Source of the DNA: Maribacter stanieri
GTDB lineage: Bacteria > Bacteroidota > Bacteroidia > Flavobacteriales > Flavobacteriaceae
Reading direction: 5' to 3'
DNA length: 64,000 nucleotides
NCBI RefSeq assembly: GCF_900112245.1
Contig: NZ_FOYX01000002.1
Location: 434,001-498,000, forward strand
The position numbers were made by a program, and so were the translations under genes. Numbering within the stretch: the stretch's first letter is position 1; the number at the start of each line of letters is the position of its first letter. The notes under the pieces were generated by a model, which did no database searches, was not told where the DNA came from, and saw only the letters and a list, made by a program, of their open reading frames with translations. Below are positions 34,893 through 44,514 of the stretch, piece after piece.

Positions 34893-37016
34893 ATGATAAT
34901 GAAACATATATTATACATTATTGGCTTTCTACTTTCGTTGACAGTTTTTAGTCAAGAGGACAAAGTGTTAGTCATTACAGATAGTACTGTTGCTGATAAC
35001 TGGATGATTCTTGGAATGGATTGGCGTTTTCAAAAAGGAGATAATAAATTATGGGCTAATCCAGAATTTGATGACTCTACCTGGAATGAATTCTCTAATA
35101 ATAACTTAAATCTGCTTGATGGAAAAAACGTAATTGCAGATAGGGGCGAAATTGTATGGTTGCGTAAACGTATTATAGCAGACCAGTCGTTAAATGATGC
35201 AGTGGTTTTAAATATTTTTCAAGAAGGAGCATCAGAAATTTATTTAGATGGCAAACTAATTCACCAATTGGGTAATGTAAGCTCTAATAAGGATGAAGTT
35301 ATCTACCATAATCCATTTAGCCAAGTGCTTCATTTACCTTTAGAGATAGGCAAGGAACAAATTTTAGCTGTACGTTTTGTCAATGCGCAATACAAATACC
35401 CTATCTACTACCATCATAACGGACTAATTAGAATTTATATATCGTCTTTGCGTAATGCCAATTCAACGGATGTGGTAAAGAATAAACGTGTAGCTTATTT
35501 TCAACAATATATCAATAATTATAATATCTCACTTGGTCTTGCCATTCTAATGTTTATTATTTTCCTATCGTTTTTTATTTTCTTCCCTAAAGAGAGAATT
35601 AACGGTTATTTTTCTGCCTCTTTATTATTCTTAATTCTATTTACATTAGGAGTATTGTCGTTCCATGATAGTACTGGTACTTATTTTTGGCTTACGTTTT
35701 ATTTTGACACTTGCGTTCTTATTTCAAGCCTTATTCTTTTATTCTGTTTTTACAAAATATTAGAACAGCCTATAGACCTTGTTTTTAAAATTATTAGTTT
35801 TTTATGTTTTTCAACTATATGTTGTTACTTTTTATTTAATCCTGACGCGTTGGGGCCTATCTGGTCAATTTTCTTTTATGCTGGTATTATACGTTTAAGT
35901 TTAAAATCTTGGAACAAAAATAAAGTTGCCAGCTTTTTATTTTTAAGTTCTAGTTGTATTAACCTGGCCTTTTGGATTTTAATGATATGTTGGTATATGG
36001 GTTTAGTAGACCAGCGCATAGATAAATTTATTCCTTTTGCTTTTATGCTTATCCCTGTTGTTTTAGCTATCTATTTAGGTTACGCATTTGGAAAGCGCAG
36101 TCAAGATTTAAGATTAAATTTAAATCGTGTCCAAGAATTATCCAAAGAAAAAGAATCCATTTTATCTCAACAAAAAGATATTTTAGAGCAACTAGTTAAA
36201 GAAAGAACATTAGAATTAAATCAATCTTTAGATGATTTAAAGGCCACACAATCTCAACTCATCCAATCTGAAAAAATGGCGAGTCTCGGAGAACTCACAG
36301 CCGGCATTGCCCATGAAATTCAAAACCCGCTAAACTTCGTCAATAATTTCTCTGAGGTAAGCAACGAACTTGTTGATGAAATGAACGAGGAATTGGATAA
36401 AGGAGATCTTGAAGAAGTGAAGGCTATTTCATTGGATATCAAACAAAACCTTGAAAAAATAAACCATCACGGCAAACGTGCGGACAATATTGTAAAGGGA
36501 ATGCTACAACATTCCAGAAGCAGCAGCGGCACAAAAGAACCTACGGATATAAATGTATTGGCAGATGAGTATTTACGCTTGGCCTATCATGGTCTACGGG
36601 CAAAGGATAAATCTTTTAATGCCGAACTCATTACAAATTTTGATGAGAGCATTGGAAAAGTAAATATTGTACCACAAGACATGGGGCGGGTAATTCTTAA
36701 TTTGATTACCAACGCGTTTTATGCTGTAAACGAGAAAAAACAAAAAGATGTTAGTTTTAAACCTATAGTTACTGTCAGTACTAAAAAGTCTGATGAATAT
36801 ATCACTATTAGTGTTTCTGATAATGGTGATGGCATTCCTGAAAAAGTCAAAGAGAAAATATTCCAACCTTTTTTTACCACTAAACCAACTGGCCAAGGTA
36901 CCGGCTTGGGCTTAAGTATGAGTTATGATATTGTGACAAAAGGACATGATGGAAAGTTAAAAGTGGAAACAACAAAAAATAAAGGAACCACATTTATTAT
37001 AGAATTACCAAACTAA
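34893..37016 (+). CDS. 7TM-DISM-type sensor histidine kinase (second copy)
   Basis: A 707-residue paralogue of the preceding kinase. Its first codon follows the stop of that gene directly; a second ATG six bases later (MKHILYIIGF) may be the true start. It has a signal peptide, a galactose-binding-like extracellular domain (about 25-190, with FDDSTWNEFSNNN and NIFQEGASEIYLDGKLI), seven membrane segments (about 205-400), a coiled coil, HisKA (H474) and ATPase. The sensory half has diverged from the previous gene while the catalytic half is almost identical, showing duplication or gene conversion. Confidence 0.9.
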   Translation: MIMKHILYIIGFLLSLTVFSQEDKVLVITDSTVADNWMILGMDWRFQKGDNKLWANPEFDDSTWNEFSNNNLNLLDGKNVIADRGEIVWLRKRIIADQSLNDAVVLNIFQEGASEIYLDGKLIHQLGNVSSNKDEVIYHNPFSQVLHLPLEIGKEQILAVRFVNAQYKYPIYYHHNGLIRIYISSLRNANSTDVVKNKRVAYFQQYINNYNISLGLAILMFIIFLSFFIFFPKERINGYFSASLLFLILFTLGVLSFHDSTGTYFWLTFYFDTCVLISSLILLFCFYKILEQPIDLVFKIISFLCFSTICCYFLFNPDALGPIWSIFFYAGIIRLSLKSWNKNKVASFLFLSSSCINLAFWILMICWYMGLVDQRIDKFIPFAFMLIPVVLAIYLGYAFGKRSQDLRLNLNRVQELSKEKESILSQQKDILEQLVKERTLELNQSLDDLKATQSQLIQSEKMASLGELTAGIAHEIQNPLNFVNNFSEVSNELVDEMNEELDKGDLEEVKAISLDIKQNLEKINHHGKRADNIVKGMLQHSRSSSGTKEPTDINVLADEYLRLAYHGLRAKDKSFNAELITNFDESIGKVNIVPQDMGRVILNLITNAFYAVNEKKQKDVSFKPIVTVSTKKSDEYITISVSDNGDGIPEKVKEKIFQPFFTTKPTGQGTGLGLSMSYDIVTKGHDGKLKVETTKNKGTTFIIELPN

Positions 37017-37034
37017 ACCAACATCCAAACCAGT

Positions 37035-40000
37035 ATGAAAAATACACAACAAAGTAAACTTGTACTTATAATCGGCTTTTTCTGCTGCTTGCTTTTGGTT
37101 TCTTGCCATAAACAAAGCAAGTCCGAAACGGAAACTACAGTAGGTGATATTAAGGTTCCAGAAACCATTCCATTACAATTTACGGACCCCGAACCTTTTG
37201 AATTGGAAACCATAACCAACGACACCGTTACAACCCCCGTTACTTATGATTTAAACGTAGATGCCTTGCCCAGCAAACCATTTGAACTAAACACGTTTAA
37301 ACCGCTGAAGTCCCTAATGAAGGAATACGATTTGGATTGGGACAGTTATCGTACAGGGGAATTAAAGTTTGATTCCGTGCCCTTTACAGTAACCAAAGCA
37401 CCCATAAAAAACCCGACCATTACCAAAATGAAACCTCCAGGAAATATGGACGGTACCCATGTAAACTTACTACAACTTTCTACCAATGAAGGATTATCCT
37501 CTAATGATATTACTTCCTTTTTAGAAACCGAAGATGGGGCTATTTGGATAGGGTCTTCCGCGACCAATACACCATTAACCTACTATGATGGTGAGAACGC
37601 CTTTGTATACGATTACCCAGGAGTGTACAAAATGACCTTTGACCAACAAGGTAAACTTTGGTTGGTTAGTCCGGGTCCTCGTTTTTTAACAGTATTGGAT
37701 TTTAAGAACGATACGGCATATAAGATTACCTTGACAGACAATTTTACACCTTTCGATATTCTTTGCGACCATACAGGTACGATTTACCTGAACTCGCTTA
37801 CTGAAGGATTCTACGCAATGGATGCGGAAATGAAAAGTTTACGAAAGATTTTAAATGAAGGCTCCAATTCGCCTTGGAAGATATTTGAAGACAGTAGAAA
37901 TAATTTATGGCTCAGTTATCAAGATGGTTTGAGCGTGTTGGATCCCTCTAGAAAAGAATTTAGAACAATTTCTAATATAGCCGAAATTGAACTGAACTCA
38001 ATAGTTTGGGATATTAAAGAAGATGCCAATAATAATATTTGGTTAAGTTATCCTTACCCAGCGCCTAATGGTAATTCCAATGCTTCTTCCAGTGTTTTTA
38101 GAATAGCAATAGATAAGCAAAAAGTTAGCGTTTTAGGTTCTGAAAACGGATATACTATTACAGGTGATAAAATAGAAGAAGATGCCCAAGGCAACTTATG
38201 GATATTTGGAGCGACAGAGGCCTTTATACTTAATAAAAATAGGGATAATTCCAAAATAATTGCTCTAAACGCTGCTCTGCAAGGTTCTCTTAGAATACCA
38301 ACTCCTTTAAAACGTAAAGATGGGTCTATTTGGATTGCTACAAATGATAAAGGAGTGGTCATAGCCAATGAGTTCACTTTAAAAACAGAATATTTTGATG
38401 AAACAAGAGGCTTAGTAAATAATGAAATATGGGAAATAGAAGAAGATTCAAGGGGTGAACTATGGCTTGGAACCGCTGCGGGGATCAATATTGTCAACTT
38501 AAATAAAAATACTATCAAATCCCTAAGTTTTAAACAATTACATTGCAATCCTAACACAATTAGTTTCATTAAAGAGATTACACCTAATATTTACTTTATA
38601 AATACTAGATATGGCTTTTCTATTCTTAATAGAGATAAAAATAAAATGACTTCCTATGCAAATTCCTCTAATATTTTTGGAGCAGGTATTGCAATTATAA
38701 ATGAACATACCTTTGCTATTTATACGAATACGGGCCTGTATTTCTATAATATTGAAAACAACAGCTTTAAAAAAGTAGTTTCCAAAAATGACCCTGATAT
38801 TCTAATAGCAGGAAGCGGATCCATACCATTTTATGATAAAGAAATTCTTTGGATCCCCACTATGAAAGGGTTAGCCAAGGTAAATTTAAAAACAAACACT
38901 ATACGTTATCTTAGAGAAGAACAAGGTCTAAGTAATAATAATGTATCCATAGCCAAAATTTCTAACGAAGGAGAGCTATGGTTAGCTACCGCAAATGGTA
39001 TTAACATACTTAACTTAGAACAAAATACGCTTACCTCAATAAAGAAAGAAAACGGACTATATCCTACAGATTTTTATGATCTGACAGAAAAAGGGGGCAT
39101 GATGTACGCTGCTAGTGGTAATGGCTTAATTGCCGTGGAAAAAACCACTGCAAAAACAACAGATAAAGGCTTCTATAATTTTAATGGTGGCCTCGGTTTT
39201 AAATCTAACGACTATTTACAAAATTCACCTAAATTTTTAAAAAATGGCCAGTTTTGGTCAGGTGTTACAAGTACTTCCAGTGAATTTAGGCTAATGGTGT
39301 TGAATACTGAACCTAAAATTGATAGTACCATAAGCGCCGTTCAAATTAATAACATGTTCGTCATGGATGAAAACCCGGGGTTCGGGTTCAACCTAAAGAA
39401 AGATTCTACAAAGGTGCAAAATTCAACCTATGCCAGTACCAATAGTATAACATGGGATTCGGTAAAACGTCCTTACAACCTACCTCAAGGCCTTGTCCTA
39501 CCATATGACCAGAACAGTATTAGTTTTAGTTATGGAAGTAATGATATATTCAACAGGGATAAATTAAACTATCGTTTTATTCTAGATGGTGAAGATGAAG
39601 ATTGGAGCTATGCTGCAAATGCAACCAAGACCAAGAACTATTATAACTTAAAACCAGGGGATTACACCTTTAAAGTGGCTGTTAGAAGTGCTAATAGCGG
39701 CTGGTCCGTACCAGATACACTTTCATTTAAAATAAATCCGCCATGGTGGCAAACTTGGTGGGCATACTTGCTTTTCGGTTTAATTGCAGCTAGTATTTTA
39801 AGAGCATATATTGTTTTTAGAGCCAGAAAATTAACTAAAGAGAATAGAATCTTAGAAGAGCGTGTTAGTCATAGAACGGTTCAGCTTAAAACTAAAATAG
39901 ACGAATTAAAGTCCACCCAATCAAAGCTTATTCAATCTGAAAAAATGGCAAGTTTGGGTGAACTCACCGCTGGTATTGCACACGAAATTCAAAATCCGCT

Positions 40001-40688
40001 AAACTTCGTAAACAACTTCTCTGAAGTAAACAAAGAACTTCTGGATGAACTGGAAGAAGAAATAGATAACGGTAATTATGATGAAGTAAAAGCCCTGGCA
40101 AAAGATATATCTGCTAACGAAGACAAAATTATATTTCATGGTAAACGTGCCGATGGTATTGTAAAAGGGATGCTACAACATAGCCGAAGCAGTACCGGTC
40201 AAAAAGAAATGACCAATATCAATACCTTATCAGACGAGTACCTACGCCTTGCCTACCATGGTTTACGCGCTAAGGACAAAAGTTTCAATGCCACGTTGAA
40301 TACCGACTTTGATGACTCTATCGGCAAATTGAATATCGTAGCTCAAGATATGGGTAGAGTTATTCTAAATCTTATAACTAATGCCTTTTATGTGGTAAAG
40401 AAGAAAAAAGAAGAAAATCCTAAAGGCTACGAACCTACCGTTTCGGTAAGTACAGAAAAGAAAGGTACTATGGTACTCATAAAAGTATCGGACAATGGCA
40501 ACGGAGTTCCTAAAGAGGTTTTAGATAAAATATTTCAACCCTTTTTCACCACTAAACCTTCTGGGGAAGGAACTGGATTAGGACTATCACTTAGCTATGA
40601 TATTGTAAAAGTACATGGTGGCGAATTAACGGTAGAAACAAAACAAGGAGAAGGCACCACCTTCACCATCTCATTACCAATGAATTAA
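37035..40688 (+). CDS. Two-component-propeller sensor histidine kinase without fused regulator
   Basis: A 1217-residue protein. The N-terminus is a lipoprotein-type signal (LLVSCHKQ lipobox). After a linker of about 110 residues come repeated Reg_prop blades (for example EDGAIWIGSS, DSRNNLWLSY, SRGELWLGTAAGINI) forming a sensor propeller (about 125-760), a Y_Y_Y domain (about 860-905, LKPGDYTFKVAV), one membrane segment (about 915-933), coiled coil, HisKA (H983) and ATPase. Unlike the hybrid kinases of Bacteroides polysaccharide loci, there is no receiver or AraC domain at the end; receivers are encoded separately downstream. The catalytic core is related to but more diverged than those of the three kinases before it. 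Confidence 0.92.
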   Translation: MKNTQQSKLVLIIGFFCCLLLVSCHKQSKSETETTVGDIKVPETIPLQFTDPEPFELETITNDTVTTPVTYDLNVDALPSKPFELNTFKPLKSLMKEYDLDWDSYRTGELKFDSVPFTVTKAPIKNPTITKMKPPGNMDGTHVNLLQLSTNEGLSSNDITSFLETEDGAIWIGSSATNTPLTYYDGENAFVYDYPGVYKMTFDQQGKLWLVSPGPRFLTVLDFKNDTAYKITLTDNFTPFDILCDHTGTIYLNSLTEGFYAMDAEMKSLRKILNEGSNSPWKIFEDSRNNLWLSYQDGLSVLDPSRKEFRTISNIAEIELNSIVWDIKEDANNNIWLSYPYPAPNGNSNASSSVFRIAIDKQKVSVLGSENGYTITGDKIEEDAQGNLWIFGATEAFILNKNRDNSKIIALNAALQGSLRIPTPLKRKDGSIWIATNDKGVVIANEFTLKTEYFDETRGLVNNEIWEIEEDSRGELWLGTAAGINIVNLNKNTIKSLSFKQLHCNPNTISFIKEITPNIYFINTRYGFSILNRDKNKMTSYANSSNIFGAGIAIINEHTFAIYTNTGLYFYNIENNSFKKVVSKNDPDILIAGSGSIPFYDKEILWIPTMKGLAKVNLKTNTIRYLREEQGLSNNNVSIAKISNEGELWLATANGINILNLEQNTLTSIKKENGLYPTDFYDLTEKGGMMYAASGNGLIAVEKTTAKTTDKGFYNFNGGLGFKSNDYLQNSPKFLKNGQFWSGVTSTSSEFRLMVLNTEPKIDSTISAVQINNMFVMDENPGFGFNLKKDSTKVQNSTYASTNSITWDSVKRPYNLPQGLVLPYDQNSISFSYGSNDIFNRDKLNYRFILDGEDEDWSYAANATKTKNYYNLKPGDYTFKVAVRSANSGWSVPDTLSFKINPPWWQTWWAYLLFGLIAASILRAYIVFRARKLTKENRILEERVSHRTVQLKTKIDELKSTQSKLIQSEKMASLGELTAGIAHEIQNPLNFVNNFSEVNKELLDELEEEIDNGNYDEVKALAKDISANEDKIIFHGKRADGIVKGMLQHSRSSTGQKEMTNINTLSDEYLRLAYHGLRAKDKSFNATLNTDFDDSIGKLNIVAQDMGRVILNLITNAFYVVKKKKEENPKGYEPTVSVSTEKKGTMVLIKVSDNGNGVPKEVLDKIFQPFFTTKPSGEGTGLGLSLSYDIVKVHGGELTVETKQGEGTTFTISLPMN

Positions 40689-40740
40689 ATAGCAAAATGT
40701 TCCCTCATTATAATATTTACAAACACAAAAAAAACAGATT

Positions 40741-41115
40741 ATGAAAATATTAGTTGTAGATGACGAACAAGATGTAAAAGTGCTTTTTCAACAACGATTT
40801 AGAAAAGAGATTCGCAAAGAAGAATTAGAATTTGTGTTTGCTTTCTCTGGAGAAGATGCACTCAAAATCATGAAAACTATGGAGCATGAAGCGGTGTTGA
40901 TTTTATCTGATATTAATATGCCAGGCATGAGCGGACTGGAACTATTAGATAACATCAAAAAAAATTATGTAAAACCGCCACCAATGGTTATGATGATTAC
41001 CGCCTATGGAGATGATGAGAATAGAACAATGGCAAAAAATCTAGGTGCCGATGATTTTCTGACTAAGCCTTTAGATTTTTCATTATTAAAAGATAAGCTG
41101 ATAACCCTAACCTAA
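40741..41115 (+). CDS. Single-domain response regulator (CheY-like)
   Basis: A 124-residue stand-alone receiver. The acidic pair D7/D8 (VVDDEQD), phospho-acceptor D57 ([12 protein letters not shown]), the Thr of MITAYGDD and the Lys of FLTKPLDF are all present, so phosphorylation should work. It has no output domain. It lies 52 bp after the propeller kinase and 4 bp before the receiver-cyclase, and its sequence resembles the receiver of that protein (both carry RFRK/KFRK plus IRKE/IRQN in helix 1). It may be a phosphate sink, a relay, or a competitor for the kinases. Confidence 0.92.
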   Translation: MKILVVDDEQDVKVLFQQRFRKEIRKEELEFVFAFSGEDALKIMKTMEHEAVLILSDINMPGMSGLELLDNIKKNYVKPPPMVMMITAYGDDENRTMAKNLGADDFLTKPLDFSLLKDKLITLT

Positions 41116-41119
41116 GACT

Positions 41120-42160
41120 ATGGCAAAGATAATGGTAGTAGATGATGAGACAGACTTAGAGATACTCATCAAACAGAAATTTAGAAAGCAAATACGACAG
41201 AACGAATACGAGTTTGTATTTGCTATAAATGGTAGAGACGCACTTGAAAAACTTGATGAAAATCCCGGTATAGATATTGTTTTGAGCGATATTAATATGC
41301 CAGAGATGGACGGTCTTACCCTACTCTCTGAGTTACATGAATCTAGTCCGCTAATAAAATCGGTCATTGTTTCTGCCTATGGGGATATGGAAAATATTCG
41401 TGTGGCCATGAACCGTGGTGCTTTTGACTTTATCACCAAACCTATCAATTTTGAGGACCTTACTTTGACCATGGAGAAAACCTTAAAGCATGCCAGAGAA
41501 ATTCGAAAGACCCTACAGGCTATTAAAGAGAACAATATTCTTAGAATGTATGTAGATGAGAACGTTCTAAATTTTATGAGTGGACAAGAATATGAATCTA
41601 AAATTATGGATAATGAAAGTATTGAGGGTACGGTCATGTTCGTAGACGTTTGTGGATTCACAAAGATTAGTGAAACTACGAGCCCAGATGTAGTCGTTAC
41701 CATGCTCAACACCTATTTCGATGCCATGGTAAAAGAGATTATGGAGCAAGATGGAATCATAGATAAATTTATTGGTGATGCTGTTATGGCCGTTTTTAGA
41801 GGAGAATATCATTTAGACCGTGCCATTGATGCTGCTCTCGCGATAAGAAACCAAGTCAATGCTTTCCCAAATGTGGAGAATAAAGAAAATTTTAAACCCA
41901 AAGTTTCTATAGGTATTAAAAGTGGTGAAATGATATCGGGCAACATAGGTTCCGCTACTTTAAAACGACTTGATTATACCGTAATTGGCGATACCGTAAA
42001 TACTGCTGCCAGATTACAAGATGCCGCTAAAGAAAATCAAATAATTATCTGCGAGGGTTGCTACGAACAAGTAAAAGAAGCTTTTAAATGTGAGAACCTT
42101 GGCAGTATTTCAATGAAAAATAAAGCGCAACCACTTACTGTTTATAATGTACTTGAATAA
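41120..42160 (+). CDS. Receiver–class III nucleotide cyclase
   Basis: A 346-residue cytosolic protein. The N-terminal receiver (about 3-122) has D8/D9, acceptor D57 ([11 protein letters not shown]), VSAYGD and ITKPINF. A helical linker (about 125-165) leads to a class III cyclase domain (about 168-345). The catalytic metal-binding aspartates are D176 (MFVDVCGFT) and D220 ([11 protein letters not shown]), 44 residues apart as in mycobacterial adenylate cyclase. K216 and T287 (DYTVIGD) occupy the base-recognition positions; the Lys/Thr pair is typical of class IIIb adenylate cyclases. N294 and R298 (VNTAARL) complete the site. Phosphorylation by the upstream kinases probably controls synthesis of a cyclic nucleotide, most likely cAMP by these residues. 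It precedes a Pycsar-type effector gene by 27 bp. Confidence 0.93.
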   Translation: MAKIMVVDDETDLEILIKQKFRKQIRQNEYEFVFAINGRDALEKLDENPGIDIVLSDINMPEMDGLTLLSELHESSPLIKSVIVSAYGDMENIRVAMNRGAFDFITKPINFEDLTLTMEKTLKHAREIRKTLQAIKENNILRMYVDENVLNFMSGQEYESKIMDNESIEGTVMFVDVCGFTKISETTSPDVVVTMLNTYFDAMVKEIMEQDGIIDKFIGDAVMAVFRGEYHLDRAIDAALAIRNQVNAFPNVENKENFKPKVSIGIKSGEMISGNIGSATLKRLDYTVIGDTVNTAARLQDAAKENQIIICEGCYEQVKEAFKCENLGSISMKNKAQPLTVYNVLE

Positions 42161-42187
42161 TAATTTGCAGTATTTAAATTTCTAACT

Positions 42188-42814
42188 ATGACCAAACCAT
42201 TACCACCTGAAAATAAAAACACTACTAAAATTAAGGGAAAGGAAAATCCGTTATCTGCTTTTGAAAAAGGACTCTTAGATGAACTTAAATCTAAGGGGCA
42301 TGCAGAAGAATTGGTGGATCACTATTGGGGTACCATCAATTACGTATCAAGCTTAATAAAGGCTTCTGAATTAAAAGCAGGTCTAATTCTATCCTTTTAC
42401 GGTATTATATTGAATTTCATTTATCAAAGTGCAGCTCCTGTAATGCACTCGGTTTCTAATGCTATTTTATTTTATGTATTTATCGGACTTTGGTTTGTTG
42501 CCACTACTGTTTCCGTTTTTTATAGCGTACGCTGCTTTATTCCAAAATTAGAAGGAAACTATAGTGACAATGTATTTTATTTTGGAGATGTCATAACCAA
42601 ATTTGGGAGCATCAAAGAATTCTCAAAAAAATTCTATAAGGTAAGTATGAACGAAGAAGAGGTTTTTGAGCAATTAGGAGAACAAATCTATATCAACTCA
42701 AAAATAGCCGCTTGGAAATTTAGAAACGTACAACGTTCCATTCGTTTTTTAGCCATTAGTCTAATTCTGTTACTAATAACCGCTATTTATTACGGGGTGC
42801 TTAGAATTGCTTAG
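42188..42814 (+). CDS. Pycsar-effector-family transmembrane protein (DUF5706-like)
   Basis: A 208-residue membrane protein that I recognise as the DUF5706/Pycsar TM effector family. The first helix carries the typical E-L-K-A motif running into a membrane segment (SELKAGLILSFYGIILN; K63, A64; TM about 62-80). A second segment spans about 91-114, and a third about 183-204. The characteristic QIYINSKIAAWKFRN stretch (about 167-180) precedes the last helix. In Pycsar phage defence such proteins respond to cCMP or cUMP and impair the membrane. Here the gene directly follows a receiver-cyclase, so a cyclic nucleotide made by that enzyme is the likely trigger. Family assignment is good; function here is inference. 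Confidence 0.8.
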   Translation: MTKPLPPENKNTTKIKGKENPLSAFEKGLLDELKSKGHAEELVDHYWGTINYVSSLIKASELKAGLILSFYGIILNFIYQSAAPVMHSVSNAILFYVFIGLWFVATTVSVFYSVRCFIPKLEGNYSDNVFYFGDVITKFGSIKEFSKKFYKVSMNEEEVFEQLGEQIYINSKIAAWKFRNVQRSIRFLAISLILLLITAIYYGVLRIA

Positions 42815-42868
42815 CAATTGTAAAATTGATATAAATATTACCTGAATAAACCTATTAAAAATGAGATT

Positions 42869-44374
42869 ATGAAAACAGCGAAACTTTTTTTACTACTATC
42901 AGCTTTAACTTTAAACACAATAGTTTCTGCGCAAACCGACACAGAAAAAGCAACAAAAACGGTAGACAAAAATAAAATTGAAGGTCATATCTATTTTTTG
43001 GCAGATGATGCTTTGAATGGTCGTGCCACAGGATCGCCAGAATTAAAGATTGCGGCATCGTATCTTGCAAATACCTTGCGAGGGTATGGAATACAACCGA
43101 ACCCTGCCACTAATTCATACTATCAGTCATTTAAACTTTCACAAACAGCCCAACCAAGTCTGCTAAAAGTCTCTATAGATGGCGAGAACTATCCACATAC
43201 CATTGCCGTTAAAGCAAAAGCAGCATCGCCTTCAGGAAAAGCTGTATATCTTGGTTTTGGAAGTGAAGAAGATTACAGAGGAATAGATGTAAGGGGAAAA
43301 CTAATCATGGTTAAAGGCGGCACTTCAGAAGCCTCTGATGCCAGAGCTATTTATGGCTCACATAAAGAAAAGCAACAATTAGCCGTTAAAAATGGGGCTA
43401 TTGGTTTAATTGAAATGACCTTGCTAGATCAAGAATGGTGGTCGAGAATATCGCACTTTATGGGAGAAAATGTTAAGATTCCTGATGCTATGGATGACCA
43501 AAATCCAAAAACTGATTTTATTCATCTTTGGGTAAACACGACTCCAGAAAAACTAGATGTATTAACTAATTCAAAATTATCGTATTCAATTGAAACTGAT
43601 GGAAAGAAAGAGAAAACTCTAATTACGCAAAATGTGATTGGAGTCTTGGAAGGCACTGATTCGAAACTAAAGGACGAGTATATTATGTATTCTGCGCACT
43701 ATGACCATGTGGGTATTGGCACGCCGGATGCCACAGGAGATAGTATTTATAATGGAGCCAGAGATAACGCTATAGGTACCACCGCAGTTTTAAGTATGGC
43801 AGAGAATATTGGAAAATTTCCTACAAAACGGTCAGCTATATTCATTTTTTTTACGGGCGAGGAAAAAGGTTTATTAGGTAGTCAATATTATGTTGAGAAT
43901 CCTATATTTCCACTCAAGCAAATTGTATATGGTTTCAACACTGATGGTGGCGGGTATAACAATACAAAATTGGCAACCGTAATTGGATTAAATAGAACAA
44001 CAGCACAAAAACATATTGTAGCTGGAGCTGCTACATTTGGACTAGAAGCCATAGACGATCCTGCACCCGAACAAGGTCTTTTTGATCGTAGTGATAATGT
44101 AAGTTTCGCTAGCAAAGGAGTTCCTGCTCCTACTTATTCCACAGGTTTTGATGCCTTTGATGATGAAATCAATAAATATTACCATCAAGCTGGTGATGAG
44201 GCAGATAGCCTAGATTTTGATTACCTACTAAAATTTTATCAAGGGTACGTGCTCTCAGGTAGGTTAATAGCCAACGATCCTGAAACACCTTTTTGGATTA
44301 AAGGTGATAAGTATGAAGCTGCGGCAAATGTTCTATATGAAATAGTTCCTGAAGCGTCACCTATCAAAAACTAG
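42869..44374 (+). CDS. M28 family zinc metallopeptidase, exported
   Basis: A 501-residue protein with a signal peptide (about 1-21, cleavage near SAQT). The M28 catalytic domain has co-catalytic zinc ligands visible as SAHYDHVGIG (His), NGARDNAIGTTAVL (Asp), FTGEEKGLLGSQYY (Glu pair) and NTDGGG (Asp), with a His in KYYHQAGDEAD near the end. A PA-like insert (about 120-230, GVDVRGKLIMVKGG-type) lies between. It cleaves N-terminal residues from peptides in the periplasm. It starts 54 bp after the effector gene and could be co-transcribed or separate. Confidence 0.92.
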   Translation: MKTAKLFLLLSALTLNTIVSAQTDTEKATKTVDKNKIEGHIYFLADDALNGRATGSPELKIAASYLANTLRGYGIQPNPATNSYYQSFKLSQTAQPSLLKVSIDGENYPHTIAVKAKAASPSGKAVYLGFGSEEDYRGIDVRGKLIMVKGGTSEASDARAIYGSHKEKQQLAVKNGAIGLIEMTLLDQEWWSRISHFMGENVKIPDAMDDQNPKTDFIHLWVNTTPEKLDVLTNSKLSYSIETDGKKEKTLITQNVIGVLEGTDSKLKDEYIMYSAHYDHVGIGTPDATGDSIYNGARDNAIGTTAVLSMAENIGKFPTKRSAIFIFFTGEEKGLLGSQYYVENPIFPLKQIVYGFNTDGGGYNNTKLATVIGLNRTTAQKHIVAGAATFGLEAIDDPAPEQGLFDRSDNVSFASKGVPAPTYSTGFDAFDDEINKYYHQAGDEADSLDFDYLLKFYQGYVLSGRLIANDPETPFWIKGDKYEAAANVLYEIVPEASPIKN

Positions 44375-44393
44375 CCTATAGTCTACAAACAAA

Positions 44394-44425
44394 AACCCAC
44401 CCCTAACCCCTCCCTAGAGGGGAAT
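44394..44425 (-). repeat. REP-like palindromic repeat, left copy
   Basis: The sequence acccacccctaacccctccc followed by tagaggggaat contains a GC-rich dyad (cccctccc/tagagggg). On the minus strand it matches the element found in the kinase gene at 32474-32505. Together with the copy at 44515-44547 it forms an inverted pair. Confidence 0.8.
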
Positions 44426-44514
44426 AGCTCCTGCTGACATTTTAAAATATTTACAGAATTGACATAGTAACCCTAGATTTAAAGGCACTTCTAGTTCGAA
44501 ATCAAAAATGTAAT

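Noticed and set aside
38054..38569. Minus-strand open frame of 171 codons inside the propeller kinase gene
   Set aside because: Antisense to a gene with clear domains; composition and lack of motifs mark it as a shadow.
42188..42814. Calling this locus a canonical Pycsar phage-defence system
   Set aside because: The effector family fits, but the cyclase is a receiver fusion with adenylate-type residues and is part of a kinase operon; no mobile or defence-island genes surround it.
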